A DNA stretch of 64,000 nucleotides from Planctomycetales bacterium (GTDB taxonomy: Bacteria; Planctomycetota; Planctomycetia; Isosphaerales; Isosphaeraceae), in contig DAIDHB010000158.1 of NCBI GenBank assembly GCA_027452145.1, forward strand, positions 1 through 64,000, given 5' to 3'. Positions within the stretch are counted from its first letter, which is position 1. Each line of letters starts with the position of its first letter. Below are positions 53,157 through 61,866 of the stretch, piece by piece. The translations under genes and the position numbers were made by a program. The notes beneath the pieces were generated by a model that saw only the letters and a list, made by a program, of their open reading frames with translations, was not told where the DNA came from and made no database searches.

Positions 53157-55010
53157 TCAGGTCCCCCGAGTCGCCGGCTGGGTCGCCAGCACCTCGTCGA
53201 TATAGCGCCCCAGGTCGGCCTCCATGCGGTCGAGCAGCGCGCGGGTCTGCTCCTTCGCGGCCGGCAGGCGGTCGGGGCCGTCGACGTCGGTGCGGGCGAA
53301 CAGGTAGAACTTGATCTTCGGCTCGGTGCCCGAGGGCCGGGCGGCGAAGCGGCAGCCGGGCCGCTCGGTGTGGAAGATCACCAGGTCGCCGGCGGGCCTT
53401 TCGAGCGGGTCCGGCGCGCCGGGGCGGTCGAGCGGGCGGATCTCGTGCCGCTCGTAGTCGCGGACCTCGGTCAGCGTCAGGCCGCCGATCTGGCGCGGCG
53501 GCCGGGCGCGGAACGCGGCCATGATGGCCTGGATCTGCGCGTGCCCCTCGCGGCCCTCGCACGTCCGCGTGATCAGCCGCTCGCCGTGGTGGCCGACGTC
53601 GATGTAGAGGTCGTCGAGGTACTCGAGCACCGTCTGCCGCCGATCCTTGACGGTCGCGGCGAGCTCGGCGAAGAGCAGGGCGGCCACCGAGGCATCCTTG
53701 TCCCGGACGTCCTGGCCCTTCAGATAGCCGTGCGATTCCTCGAAGGCGAACAGGAACCCGGCCGACCCCGCCTCGTCGATCCGGCTGGCGATCCACTTGA
53801 AGCCGACGAGCAGGTCGTCCTCCACGCGGACGCCCTCGCGACGCGCCAGGGCGCGCGCCATCTCCGTCGAGACGAGCGTCGTGACGAGATAATGGTCGGG
53901 CCTCAGGCGGCCGCGCGCGCCGGTCTCCTTCATCACGAACGCGGCGAGCAGCACGCCGATCTGGTTGCCGTCGAGGGTCGTCCACTCGCCGCTCGGGTCG
54001 CCCGTCGCGGGGACCGCGACACCGATCCGATCGGCGTCGGGGTCGCTGGCAATGACGAGATCGGCGCCCCGGGCGCGGGCCTCGGCGATCGCCGCCTCGA
54101 GCGTCCGTGGATATTCGGGATTGGCCACACGGCCTGGCACCGTGGGAAAGTCGCCGTCCGGCGTGCGCTGGGACTCGAGAATATGCAGCTCGGTGAATCC
54201 CGCGGTCCGCAGCGCCGCGGCCACCGAGGTCTCGCCCACGCCGTGGAGCGGGGTGTACACGATCGACAGCGCGCGGGCATGGCTGACCGACTCGCCGACC
54301 ACCGAGGCGATGTAGGCCTCGTCGAGCTCGGGGCCGACCCAGGCGATCGACCCGTCGGCCAGGCCGGCCTCGAGCGTCTTCTCGGGGATCTCGCGGTCCG
54401 AGACCGCCCCGACGCAGGCGATGATGCCGCGATCGTCGGGCGGGATCACCTGGCCGCCGGTGGATGAGTAGCACTTGAAGCCGTTGTCCGACGGCGGGTT
54501 GTGCGAGGCCGTGATCATGATCCCCGCGTCGCACCCCAGGTGCCGGACGGCGAAGGAGAGCAGGGGGGTCGACCGGTGGCCCCGGAAGAGGATCACGCGG
54601 AACCCTGCTGCCGCCATCACACGCGCACAGAGCTCGGCGAACTCGGCCGAGCGATGGCGGGTATCTCGGGCGATGACGCAGCTCCGCGGGGCATCCGGCC
54701 CCTTGCGCGAGGTCACAAAATCGGCCAGCCCCCGCGCGCTCTCGGCCATCGTCCGGTCGTTCAGCACGTTGGTGCCGACCGGATACATCCGGCCGCGACG
54801 GCCCCCGGTGCCGAACTCGATGACCCGGTAGAAGGCGTCGTCGAGTTCCGCCCATCGCCCGCCTTCGATCTCCTCGAGCAACCGCGGGCGATGGGGAGCG
54901 AACGGGGATTCGGTGAGCCATCGCCGGATGTTCGTCGCGGCCGCGCTGGAAACGCGTCCGGCGGCGGCCGCCTCCGCCAGCCGGGCATCGGCCTCTTCCG
55001 GTCTGATCAT
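53157..55010 (-). CDS. Phosphoglucomutase/phosphomannomutase family protein
   Basis: 617 residues. Alpha-D-phosphohexomutase superfamily: the phosphoserine loop TASHNPPSDNGFK (167 onward), the metal-binding DPDADRIGV, the sugar-binding EESHGY, and the phosphate-binding RPSGTEPKIKFY are all visible. It resembles PgcA-type phosphoglucomutases. It interconverts hexose 1- and 6-phosphates; sugar preference cannot be told. The ATG at 55010 has AGGACGAC upstream. The first 60 residues are a helical extension typical of this subgroup. Ends 20 bases from an inverted repeat. Confidence 0.93.
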   Translation of the reverse strand: MIRPEEADARLAEAAAAGRVSSAAATNIRRWLTESPFAPHRPRLLEEIEGGRWAELDDAFYRVIEFGTGGRRGRMYPVGTNVLNDRTMAESARGLADFVTSRKGPDAPRSCVIARDTRHRSAEFAELCARVMAAAGFRVILFRGHRSTPLLSFAVRHLGCDAGIMITASHNPPSDNGFKCYSSTGGQVIPPDDRGIIACVGAVSDREIPEKTLEAGLADGSIAWVGPELDEAYIASVVGESVSHARALSIVYTPLHGVGETSVAAALRTAGFTELHILESQRTPDGDFPTVPGRVANPEYPRTLEAAIAEARARGADLVIASDPDADRIGVAVPATGDPSGEWTTLDGNQIGVLLAAFVMKETGARGRLRPDHYLVTTLVSTEMARALARREGVRVEDDLLVGFKWIASRIDEAGSAGFLFAFEESHGYLKGQDVRDKDASVAALLFAELAATVKDRRQTVLEYLDDLYIDVGHHGERLITRTCEGREGHAQIQAIMAAFRARPPRQIGGLTLTEVRDYERHEIRPLDRPGAPDPLERPAGDLVIFHTERPGCRFAARPSGTEPKIKFYLFARTDVDGPDRLPAAKEQTRALLDRMEADLGRYIDEVLATQPATRGT

Positions 55011-55029
55011 GTCGTCCTGATCCTTGCAG

Positions 55030-55074
55030 TCTGTCCCAGCTATTGGGAGGGCGAGGCTCCTGCCGGGCCGGGAT
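55030..55074. repeat. Second copy of family A repeat, half element
   Basis: Shares CTGTCCCAG, then GGGAGGGCGAGGCTCC and GGGCCGGGATG with the right arm (inverse) and flank of the element at 7774-7853. Only one arm is preserved. It lies just upstream of the phosphohexomutase gene, probably in or near its promoter. The region 55075-55462 holds nothing else I can call. Confidence 0.65.
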
Positions 55075-55462
55075 GGGGCCGTCCCGGGCAGAGAGCTAAC
55101 TTCGCGCCGGATGTCTGTCCTGGGCACAGCAGATTACCCCGTTCGGAGCTCGGCCGGCAAGCCGATCCGGCCATCCGGTCGTCCGCGGGAACGGCCCGCG
55201 GCGGGCGGAAAACGGGAGATCGTTCGGTCGACGCAACTCCGGACTTTAACAAAACTTTCGCCCGGAATCCCGCCTCCGTTCGGCTTGTAAGAACGCCCTT
55301 TTTGTAAGGACGACTTGACGGATTTCCCGTCTTTGCTATGGGGAGGATCCGGCCGGCCCTGTGCCGATCGCGGGAATCCGATTCGTCTGATGGACGCTAA
55401 GTCCTGTTCCGACGCAGATTACGACTCGGGGCATGGGCGATTCGGGGCGTGTCAATGCCGAC

Positions 55463-55481
55463 TGGCACATGACTTGCTTTT
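55463..55481 (+). promoter_or_regulatory. Sigma-54-type promoter
   Basis: TGGCAC-N5-TTGCTTTT: the GG (55464-55465) and GC (55476-55477) are exactly ten bases apart, as in -24/-12 promoters. It predicts transcription from about 55489, giving a 150-base leader before the CAP-domain gene at 55637. No activator gene or upstream sites were identified. Confidence 0.6.
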
Positions 55482-55636
55482 TCCACCGGAGCCCGCCAGG
55501 AACGCTGAATCGTTCAACCGATTTCCTCGGGAATTTTTGATTCAAGCCCGCCGTTGCCTTCCACCCGGAAGGCGATCGCCATCATCGCGACCGGCAAGGT
55601 TTCGCCGGTCGCATCTCGATAGACACGGAGGTCTCC

Positions 55637-56764
55637 ATGGCTCGGTCCAAGTTCCGTCGAGCGCCGCGGTTCGAGAACCTGGAATCCCGTCAGTTGCTGT
55701 CGACCGGGGTGACGAGCCAGGGACCGTCGGCCGACGCCCAGTACATGCTGCAATTGATCAACGAGGCCCGCACCAATCCCTCCGGTGCGGCCCAGTTCAT
55801 CAAGTCGAACATCACGCAGAACATCCAGGACACGCTGAACTATTACAACGTGAATCTCCAGGCGACGCTCCAGGACATCGCCAATGCCACGCCGCAGCCT
55901 CCCCTGGCGTGGAACGGGCAGCTCGCCCAGGCGGCCCAGGGACACAGCCAGGACATGGCGAGCAACGGGTTCCAGTCGCACACGGGTTCCGACGGCAGCT
56001 CGCCCCAGCAGCGGGTGGGCGGGGCGGGATATGCCAACGCCACGTCGGTGGGCGAGAACGCCTATGCCTACGGCCACTCGGTCGACCAGGCGATGGAGGC
56101 CTTCCTGCTCGACTGGGGCGTCCCCGATAACGGGCATCGGGCGAACATCCAGCAACCGGGCGTCGCGAGCCAGAACGCCTACCGCGACGTCGGCATCGGC
56201 CTGGCCAGCACCCCGGCTGGCTCGTCGTTCGGCCCCCTGGTCGTGACCCAGGACTTCGCCTCGCAGGCCAACGAGCGGGCCCAGGTCGTCGGCGTGGCCT
56301 TCCAGGACAACCAGGGCACCGGCTTCTACGCGACGGGCGAGGGGGTCGGCGGCGTGCAGGTCACCGCCGTGAACACCCAGACCGGCCAGGTCAGCTCGAC
56401 GCAGACCTGGGCCTCGGGCGGATACGAGCTGGCCCTGGCGCCCGGCCAGTATCAGCTCATCGCCAGCGTGAACAACCAGGTGATCGCCTCGCGGACGATC
56501 TCGATCAGCAACGTGAACGTCGAGCAGGACTTCACCGTCCCAAACGACCCGACGGGCGGCTCGCTCCAGGACGCCATCACCGCGGCCCAGCCGCAGGCCC
56601 ACCCCGCACCGCAGGCCCAGCCCGCACCGCAGGCCCGGGTGTTCCTCGCCCCGATCGCCCCGCAGCAGCAGCAGCCACAGCAGCCCCAGCCGATCCAGTA
56701 CGGCCCGATTACCCCCGCGGCCGCCCCGGTCACCTGGAGCTGGAGCAAGTGGACCGCCCAGTGA
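55637..56764 (+). CDS. CAP-domain (SCP/PR1) secreted protein
   Basis: 375 residues. The basic N-terminus with RFENLESRQLLSTG matches the surface-protein motif. A CAP domain follows (about 30-200), with QYMLQLINEARTNPSGAAQF, GHSQDMASNGFQSHTG, SVGENAYAYG and the final strand region containing VVTQDFA. The His and Glu residues of the usual CAP cavity are seen in the first and second of these segments. A carboxypeptidase-regulatory-like beta segment comes next (GGYELALAPGQYQLIASVN), then a low-complexity tail with repeated PQAHPAPQAQPAPQA and a Gln-rich run. The start has CACGGAGGTCTCC upstream. CAP proteins are secreted; activity unknown. A sigma-54-type promoter lies upstream and a terminator downstream. 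Confidence 0.9.
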   Translation: MARSKFRRAPRFENLESRQLLSTGVTSQGPSADAQYMLQLINEARTNPSGAAQFIKSNITQNIQDTLNYYNVNLQATLQDIANATPQPPLAWNGQLAQAAQGHSQDMASNGFQSHTGSDGSSPQQRVGGAGYANATSVGENAYAYGHSVDQAMEAFLLDWGVPDNGHRANIQQPGVASQNAYRDVGIGLASTPAGSSFGPLVVTQDFASQANERAQVVGVAFQDNQGTGFYATGEGVGGVQVTAVNTQTGQVSSTQTWASGGYELALAPGQYQLIASVNNQVIASRTISISNVNVEQDFTVPNDPTGGSLQDAITAAQPQAHPAPQAQPAPQARVFLAPIAPQQQQPQQPQPIQYGPITPAAAPVTWSWSKWTAQ

Positions 56765-56813
56765 GGTAACACCCGACCCGACCTCGGCATCCGCGATCAA
56801 CCCGAGCTCACGT

Positions 56814-56859
56814 CCCACCCCGTCGGCGGCCAGTTCTCGCCGGCGGGGTGGGTCTGTTT
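56814..56859 (+). terminator. Intrinsic terminator after CAP-domain gene
   Basis: Stem CCCACCCC (56814-56821) with GGGGTGGG (56845-56852), extended by CGGCG/CGCCG, followed by TCTGTTT (56853-56859). The strongest hairpin-plus-T signal in the window. Confidence 0.8.
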
Positions 56860-56892
56860 CGAACGCCGCCGGTCCTCTCGCCTCGGCCCACC

Positions 56893-57321
56893 TCACTCGG
56901 GCTCGGACTCGTCGCCGACGACCGTGACGGTGATCCGTCGGCGGTGAGGGCTCGTCCGGTGCTCCCAGAGGAAGATCCCCTGCCAGGTCCCGAGGTCGCA
57001 TTGCCGCGAGGCGACCGGGACCGTCAGCGAGGTCAGCGTGAGGATGGAGCGCAGATGCGCGGCCATGTCGTCGGGGCCTTCGGCGTCGTGGATGTACGAG
57101 GGGTCGCCGTCGGGCGCTAGCCGGGCCGCGTAGGTCTCCAGGTCGCGCCGGACGGTCGGATCGGCGTTCTCGCAGACGATCAGCGAGGCGCTCGTGTGGT
57201 GGATAAAGACGTGGCACAGGCCCTCGTCGACCCCCGATCGCTCGACGACCTGCTGGACCTGCCGGGTGATCTCGTGGGTGCCGCGGCCCCGGGTGTCGAC
57301 GGTCAGTCGCTGGCGATACAT
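56893..57321 (-). CDS. YjbQ family protein (UPF0047)
   Basis: 142 residues. The YjbQ signature HVFIHHTSASLIVCENADPT, with DGDPSYIHDAEGPDDMAAHL and CDLGTWQGIFLWEHR, is complete. YjbQ-like proteins form small enzymes with weak thiamine-phosphate-synthase activity. The ATG at 57321 overlaps the end of the upstream gene by 19 bases and has GGAG seven bases upstream, so it is the last gene of an operon with the membrane spermidine-synthase-like and CRTAC1-like genes. Confidence 0.92.
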   Translation of the reverse strand: MYRQRLTVDTRGRGTHEITRQVQQVVERSGVDEGLCHVFIHHTSASLIVCENADPTVRRDLETYAARLAPDGDPSYIHDAEGPDDMAAHLRSILTLTSLTVPVASRQCDLGTWQGIFLWEHRTSPHRRRITVTVVGDESEPE

Positions 57322-59585
57322 CGTTCGTCTCCGCATGCGGGGGGCGATCCCCGGTGGAACAGGGCGTCGGCGGCGGCGGTCACTGCGAACAGTGTACCCG
57401 AGACGACGAAGAACGTCCCGAATCCCCAGAGGATCGGCACGAACGTCGCAAGCACGGCGCCCAGGCCCGCCCCAAGGGCGTCAAGGGCGAAGACGGCGAG
57501 CGGGTTCGCCGCGGCCCGGTCGAACAGCGCGGGGAAGAAGGTCCCCGTCGCCACGGCCACCGGCGCCGCCGCCAGCAGGACGCCGGCAGTCGGGATCCGA
57601 TGGCCCCCCACGACCAGCACGCCCAATCCCGCGGCCGCAAGGAGGAGCAGCCAGCGCCTCGGCACGAGCGATCCGCCCAGGCTGCCCAGGCCCGAGAGGC
57701 CGAGGAACGAGACGACCGCCAGCGCCAGGGCGTCGTCGTAGACAAACATGCGACGGAAGAGCGCGAGGACCAGCGAGTGCTCGACCAGCAGGAAGTTCGC
57801 GCCGATCAGGATCGCCAGGCCGCCGACCGCGGCATACGGCCGGCCGGGAATCCGGGGGTCGCCGCGGCGACGCAGGGCGACCCAGACCAGAACCCCCGCG
57901 GCCGCCGTCAGGCCGCCAGCCAGAGCGAAGAGTGCGCGGACCTGGGGCACCGAGAAGATGTACCGCACGTTCCCGGCCAGGTACGGCCGGTCGTCGGTGA
58001 TCGGCACGAAATGCGGGTCGTCGGGCACCTCGTGCGGGACCGGCCGGTACTGGACCGCGCCCGGATCGGCCGGGTCGAGGCCCATCAGGGTCGAGACCTC
58101 CTCGGCATCGGGCGGGGCGGAGGTCCGGTCCTTCCTCGCGAGGATCAGCCATTCGACCGCGTTCGTGTAAGCGGCCGCGGGCATCCCGAGCGCCCGCAGG
58201 GTCCGCACGTACTGGTCGGTCAGGATGCCCTTCGTGTCGAGCCCACGCGGGTACCAGATCGCCAGCGTCCCGCGCTCGCTCAGGTGGTCCCGCAGCAGGC
58301 GATGGGCCTCGAACGTCCGCACCATGTTGCCCGGCTCGATCATCATCTGGGCGTAGCCGCCGACGCTCGGCAAATAGATCAGGTCGAACCGCTCGTCCGA
58401 CGACTCGAAGTAGCCCCGCGCCTCGGCCCGGACGGGACGCACTCCCGGCGCCTCGTAGACCCGGCCGAACGCGCGCAGCAGGTGCTCGGGGCGGCGCACG
58501 GCGTCGAACACCGCCGGCTCCAGCTCGATCGCCGTCACCGAGCGGTCGCCCAGCCGCTCGGCCAGCCGCACCTGCCGCCCCCCGCCGGCCCCGATGATCG
58601 CGATCGACGAGCCGGGCCGCGTCTGCAAGATCGGGACCGCCCCGAGGCTCGATCCGGCGAATCCCAGGCGGGGGCTATACTCCCACTGGAACATGTCGTT
58701 ATAGAACCCGTGATACACGGTCTGCCCCGGCCCCTCCAGGATCTCGCACAGGCTGTACCGACCCCACTTCTGGTACACCGGGCGGCAACCCTTGCGGGCC
58801 TGGAAGTCGAACGTCGATTGATACCCACGCCCCTTGTAGAGCGAGAGGAAGCGGGACTCCAGGCCAGGGGCGAACAGCGCCAGCCCCAGTATCGCGGCCT
58901 CGATGCCCGCCGCGGCCCGCGCGGTCGTACCCGCGCCGATCGCCGCGATCGCCCCGGCGACGGCGATGAACGCGACGATCTGCACCCTCGCCATGCCCAA
59001 AGTCGGCAGCGCCGCGCGGAGGAACACATAGGCCGCCGCGGCGCCGAAGAGGGCCAGGGCGTACGCCAGCCGCATCCGGCCGCCGAGCCGCGACCGCCCG
59101 TACTGGTAGCCGAGGTACTCGCTCATCCCGTAGGCGGCGAAGAACGGCAGGAACAGCCCGACGAACACGGCAACCTGTCCCACCAGGCGGGCCAACTGGA
59201 TGTCGAAGAGGTGGGCACGCAGGTAATCGAACCGCTTGGCGAGCAGGCAGGCGCCGACGGACACCGCCATCATCGCCTGGAGCCCCCAGAGACTCGCCAG
59301 GAACGACCTCCGGCCGGCCGGCAGCCGGTAGGCCGACACGAACGCGCCGAGCGGGAACCCAACGAAGAGGAGGTCGAAGAACAGCGAAGGCATGATGAAG
59401 AAACTGAGCAGCTTGAAGATCGACAGGGTGAACAGCGCCGCGGCGAACGAGAGGCCGAAGAGCGCGGCGCCGACCGTCGCCGCCGGTCTCGCGAGGGGCG
59501 GGGACGCGGCGATCTCGCGAACCGGCGAGGTCGAGGTCGTGGGGTTGAGGTCCGGTCGAGCAGGGAGGGGCCGCGCATCGTGCAT
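57303..59585 (-). CDS. Membrane-embedded spermidine-synthase-like protein
   Basis: 760 residues. Hydrophobic N-terminal third (about 35-245) with roughly six helices, a soluble Rossmann-type centre, and a second membrane block (about 540-740). The centre holds SIAIIGAGGGRQVRLAERLG, then SVTAIELEPAVFDAV, matching spermidine synthase/SAM-type fold motifs, but the diagnostic catalytic Asp pair of true spermidine synthases is not obvious. Comparable fusions are annotated as spermine/spermidine synthase domain proteins. Ligand unknown. The ATG at 59585 follows the CRTAC1 stop by 13 bases. The C-terminal end (CGDERCIASD) is close to a Cys pair. Inferred to work in the inner membrane. Confidence 0.75.
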   Translation of the reverse strand: MHDARPLPARPDLNPTTSTSPVREIAASPPLARPAATVGAALFGLSFAAALFTLSIFKLLSFFIMPSLFFDLLFVGFPLGAFVSAYRLPAGRRSFLASLWGLQAMMAVSVGACLLAKRFDYLRAHLFDIQLARLVGQVAVFVGLFLPFFAAYGMSEYLGYQYGRSRLGGRMRLAYALALFGAAAAYVFLRAALPTLGMARVQIVAFIAVAGAIAAIGAGTTARAAAGIEAAILGLALFAPGLESRFLSLYKGRGYQSTFDFQARKGCRPVYQKWGRYSLCEILEGPGQTVYHGFYNDMFQWEYSPRLGFAGSSLGAVPILQTRPGSSIAIIGAGGGRQVRLAERLGDRSVTAIELEPAVFDAVRRPEHLLRAFGRVYEAPGVRPVRAEARGYFESSDERFDLIYLPSVGGYAQMMIEPGNMVRTFEAHRLLRDHLSERGTLAIWYPRGLDTKGILTDQYVRTLRALGMPAAAYTNAVEWLILARKDRTSAPPDAEEVSTLMGLDPADPGAVQYRPVPHEVPDDPHFVPITDDRPYLAGNVRYIFSVPQVRALFALAGGLTAAAGVLVWVALRRRGDPRIPGRPYAAVGGLAILIGANFLLVEHSLVLALFRRMFVYDDALALAVVSFLGLSGLGSLGGSLVPRRWLLLLAAAGLGVLVVGGHRIPTAGVLLAAAPVAVATGTFFPALFDRAAANPLAVFALDALGAGLGAVLATFVPILWGFGTFFVVSGTLFAVTAAADALFHRGSPPACGDERCIASD

Positions 59586-59598
59586 AAAGGCATCGTCC

Positions 59599-61437
59599 TC
59601 AGTAGGGGCTTTCGGCTCGCGCGCCGCCGTCGCGGTGACGAGCGGCCGTCGGCACCTCCGGCCGGTCGCATCTCCCCGTCACGTCCGACTCGACCCATTC
59701 GACGGTGCGGTTGACCGGGAGCCCGCGTCGGACCTCGACGCGCCCGGAGGGCCAGCGGACCTCCAGGCGGTCGACGCGTGTCGTCTCGCCCAGGCCGAAG
59801 TGGACCCGCCGTTCGCTGGCGGAGAGATAGCTGCCGCCGCCGTCCACGGTGCGGACCTGAATCCTCGGCCCGGCCTGGAGCGTCAGCAGGGCACCGACGG
59901 CGTCTCGATTCGGGGCGCGTCCCCGCAGCCGCACCGCCAGCCAGTTCCCCCGGCGGCGGGTCTCGTTCCAGAGAACGACGCTCGGGGCGTCGTGGTGCAC
60001 GACGACGAGGTCCAGGTCGCCGTCGCCGTCGAGGTCGCCGCACGCCAGGCCGCGCCCGATGCGGAGTGCCCGGAAATAGGGGCCCGCGGCGGCCCCGGCG
60101 TTCGCGAACCGGCCGCGTCCGCGGTTGTGGAAGAGGATCGGCGGATTCTCGTAGGGATAGACCTGCGACGGCTCGCGGCGAATGTGCCCGTTGGTCGCCA
60201 TCAGGTCGAGCCTCCCGTCGAGGTCGAAGTCCGCGAAGACCGTGCCCCAGCCGGTCAGGTTCCGGGTGTCGGCGAGCAGCCCGGCCTCGGCGGTCGCATC
60301 CCGGTAACTGGCGACCCCGGCGGGATCGCCGCACGAGCGCCACAGGGTCGTCCGTTCGCCGAAGAAGTGGGTGATCACCACGTCGAGCCGGCCGTCGCCG
60401 TCGGCGTCCCCGTGGGCAATGCCCATGTTCGCCTCGGGACTCCCTTCGCCATTCACTGCGATCCCCGTGGCCTCGGCGCCGTCCTCGAACGTGCCATCCC
60501 CCCGGTTGATCCAGAGTGCGTTGCACTCGGCGTCGTTGGCAACCAGGAAATCGATGCGGCCGTCGCCGTTGAAGTCGGACGCCAGCACGCCCATACCTCG
60601 TCCCCGGCCCGCCACGCCGGCGCGCGCGGTCACGTCGGTGAATCGACCGTCGCCGTCGTTGCGATAGAGCACATCCGGCAGGCCCGGGTGATTGGATGGC
60701 ATGCCGTAATCGGGCGCGCCGGTCCTGGGGTTGCGGTGGAACGGCGCCCTGGCTGGATCGAACGCGAAGTAGTTGGCCACGAACAGGTCGAGGTCGCCGT
60801 CACCGTCGTAATCGGCGAAGGCCGCCCCCAGGCTCCAGCTCCCGCAACGAACCCCGGCCTCGTCCGTGACATCGGTGAATCGACCGCCGTCATTGCGCCA
60901 GAGGGTATTGCCACCATACCGCGTCACGTAGACATCCGGATCGCCGTCGCCGTCATAATCGGCGACGGCCACGCCCTGGCCGTAGCCCCGGTACGCCAGT
61001 CCGGCCGAGTCCGAAGCGTCCTCGAACCGCCCGCCGCCGAGGTTTCGCAGCAAGACGTCCGACGACGTGCATCGCGGCCCCGACCCCGTTCCCGACGCCG
61101 ACCTCGATCCCGACGGCGTCCGCTTGCAGGCGCCCCCGGTCGAGATCAGGGGCCCTCCCTGGGCGAAGAACAGGTCAAGGTCGCCGTCCCCGTCGTAGTC
61201 GAGCAGGCCGACGCCGCCTCCGGTCGTCTCCGCGGGCCACGCCGCGCCCGTCTCGCCGCGATCGTACGAGAATGGCAATTCCTGCTCGCGGAACTCGAAC
61301 GGCGAGGTTTCCGCAACCAGCCGCACACCGGCCGCTGGTCCTGGCGGCGACTCGGGCGTCCGGTCTCGACATCCCGCCAGCATGACCAGCGGCGGAATCG
61401 CGAGCACGCCGGCCCGGGCCCAGTGCTTACCATTCAT
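59599..61437 (-). CDS. CRTAC1-like lipoprotein with FG-GAP repeats and ASPIC/UnbV end
   Basis: 612 residues. The N-terminus has a lipoprotein signal (LAIPPLVMLAGC). At least five FG-GAP/VCBS-like units follow, each with a D-x-D-G-D-G-D-x-D calcium motif (DYDGDGDLDLFFAQGG, DGDGDPDVYV and others), forming an integrin-like propeller. The C-terminus (LAVRLRGRAPNRDAVGALLT, RLEVRWPSGRVEV) is the ASPIC/UnbV domain. Common in planctomycetes; probably outer-surface calcium-dependent binding. It is the first gene of a minus-strand operon with the spermidine-synthase-like and YjbQ genes. Confidence 0.92.
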   Translation of the reverse strand: MNGKHWARAGVLAIPPLVMLAGCRDRTPESPPGPAAGVRLVAETSPFEFREQELPFSYDRGETGAAWPAETTGGGVGLLDYDGDGDLDLFFAQGGPLISTGGACKRTPSGSRSASGTGSGPRCTSSDVLLRNLGGGRFEDASDSAGLAYRGYGQGVAVADYDGDGDPDVYVTRYGGNTLWRNDGGRFTDVTDEAGVRCGSWSLGAAFADYDGDGDLDLFVANYFAFDPARAPFHRNPRTGAPDYGMPSNHPGLPDVLYRNDGDGRFTDVTARAGVAGRGRGMGVLASDFNGDGRIDFLVANDAECNALWINRGDGTFEDGAEATGIAVNGEGSPEANMGIAHGDADGDGRLDVVITHFFGERTTLWRSCGDPAGVASYRDATAEAGLLADTRNLTGWGTVFADFDLDGRLDLMATNGHIRREPSQVYPYENPPILFHNRGRGRFANAGAAAGPYFRALRIGRGLACGDLDGDGDLDLVVVHHDAPSVVLWNETRRRGNWLAVRLRGRAPNRDAVGALLTLQAGPRIQVRTVDGGGSYLSASERRVHFGLGETTRVDRLEVRWPSGRVEVRRGLPVNRTVEWVESDVTGRCDRPEVPTAARHRDGGARAESPY

Positions 61438-61866
61438 TGCGCGCAGCTCCGAACGTCGTCGGTTACGCCGACAAATGAATTCTTACGGGGTCAGTAGACA
61501 CGAGATGGGCTTTACAGAAACTTAACGTTATGGATCTCGTCCTATCAATATCGTGGTCGCGAGGTGTTAAGTTCGCCGGTAAATGCCGATCGCGACCGAG
61601 CCGAAGCCTGGCGGCCGGGGAATTCGCTGCGTTACCCCCCAGGGCAGACGGCGCCGCTTTCAGTGCGGCGGCGCGTTTGTACGCGAAAAGTGCAGACAGA
61701 CGATTGACATCCAGTTTCCTGACTTGTACTATTGAACTAGATCAAGAGGACAAAGACGATTTCTGTCCACTCCTGACATGATCTCGAATCGTGACAAGCT
61801 TGTGGTCGGAAGACCGCAAGGGATGGTCCAGGCAGGCCGGCTTCTGAAGCGGAGGGATAGCCGTTG
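61438..61866. other. Divergent region with promoter
   Basis: 429 bases between the CRTAC1-like gene (minus) and the acyltransferase-ankyrin gene (plus). It holds a good sigma-70-type promoter (listed separately) and a GCGCCGC...GCGGCGGCGC hairpin near 61650-61672. The short plus-strand frame over 61530-61781 has no support as a gene. Confidence 0.4.
61704..61732 (+). promoter_or_regulatory. Sigma-70-type promoter
   Basis: TTGACA (61704-61709, perfect -35), a 17-base spacer, and TACTAT (61727-61732, four of six -10 bases). It predicts a start at about 61739 and a 128-base leader for the acyltransferase-ankyrin gene. Confidence 0.6.
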
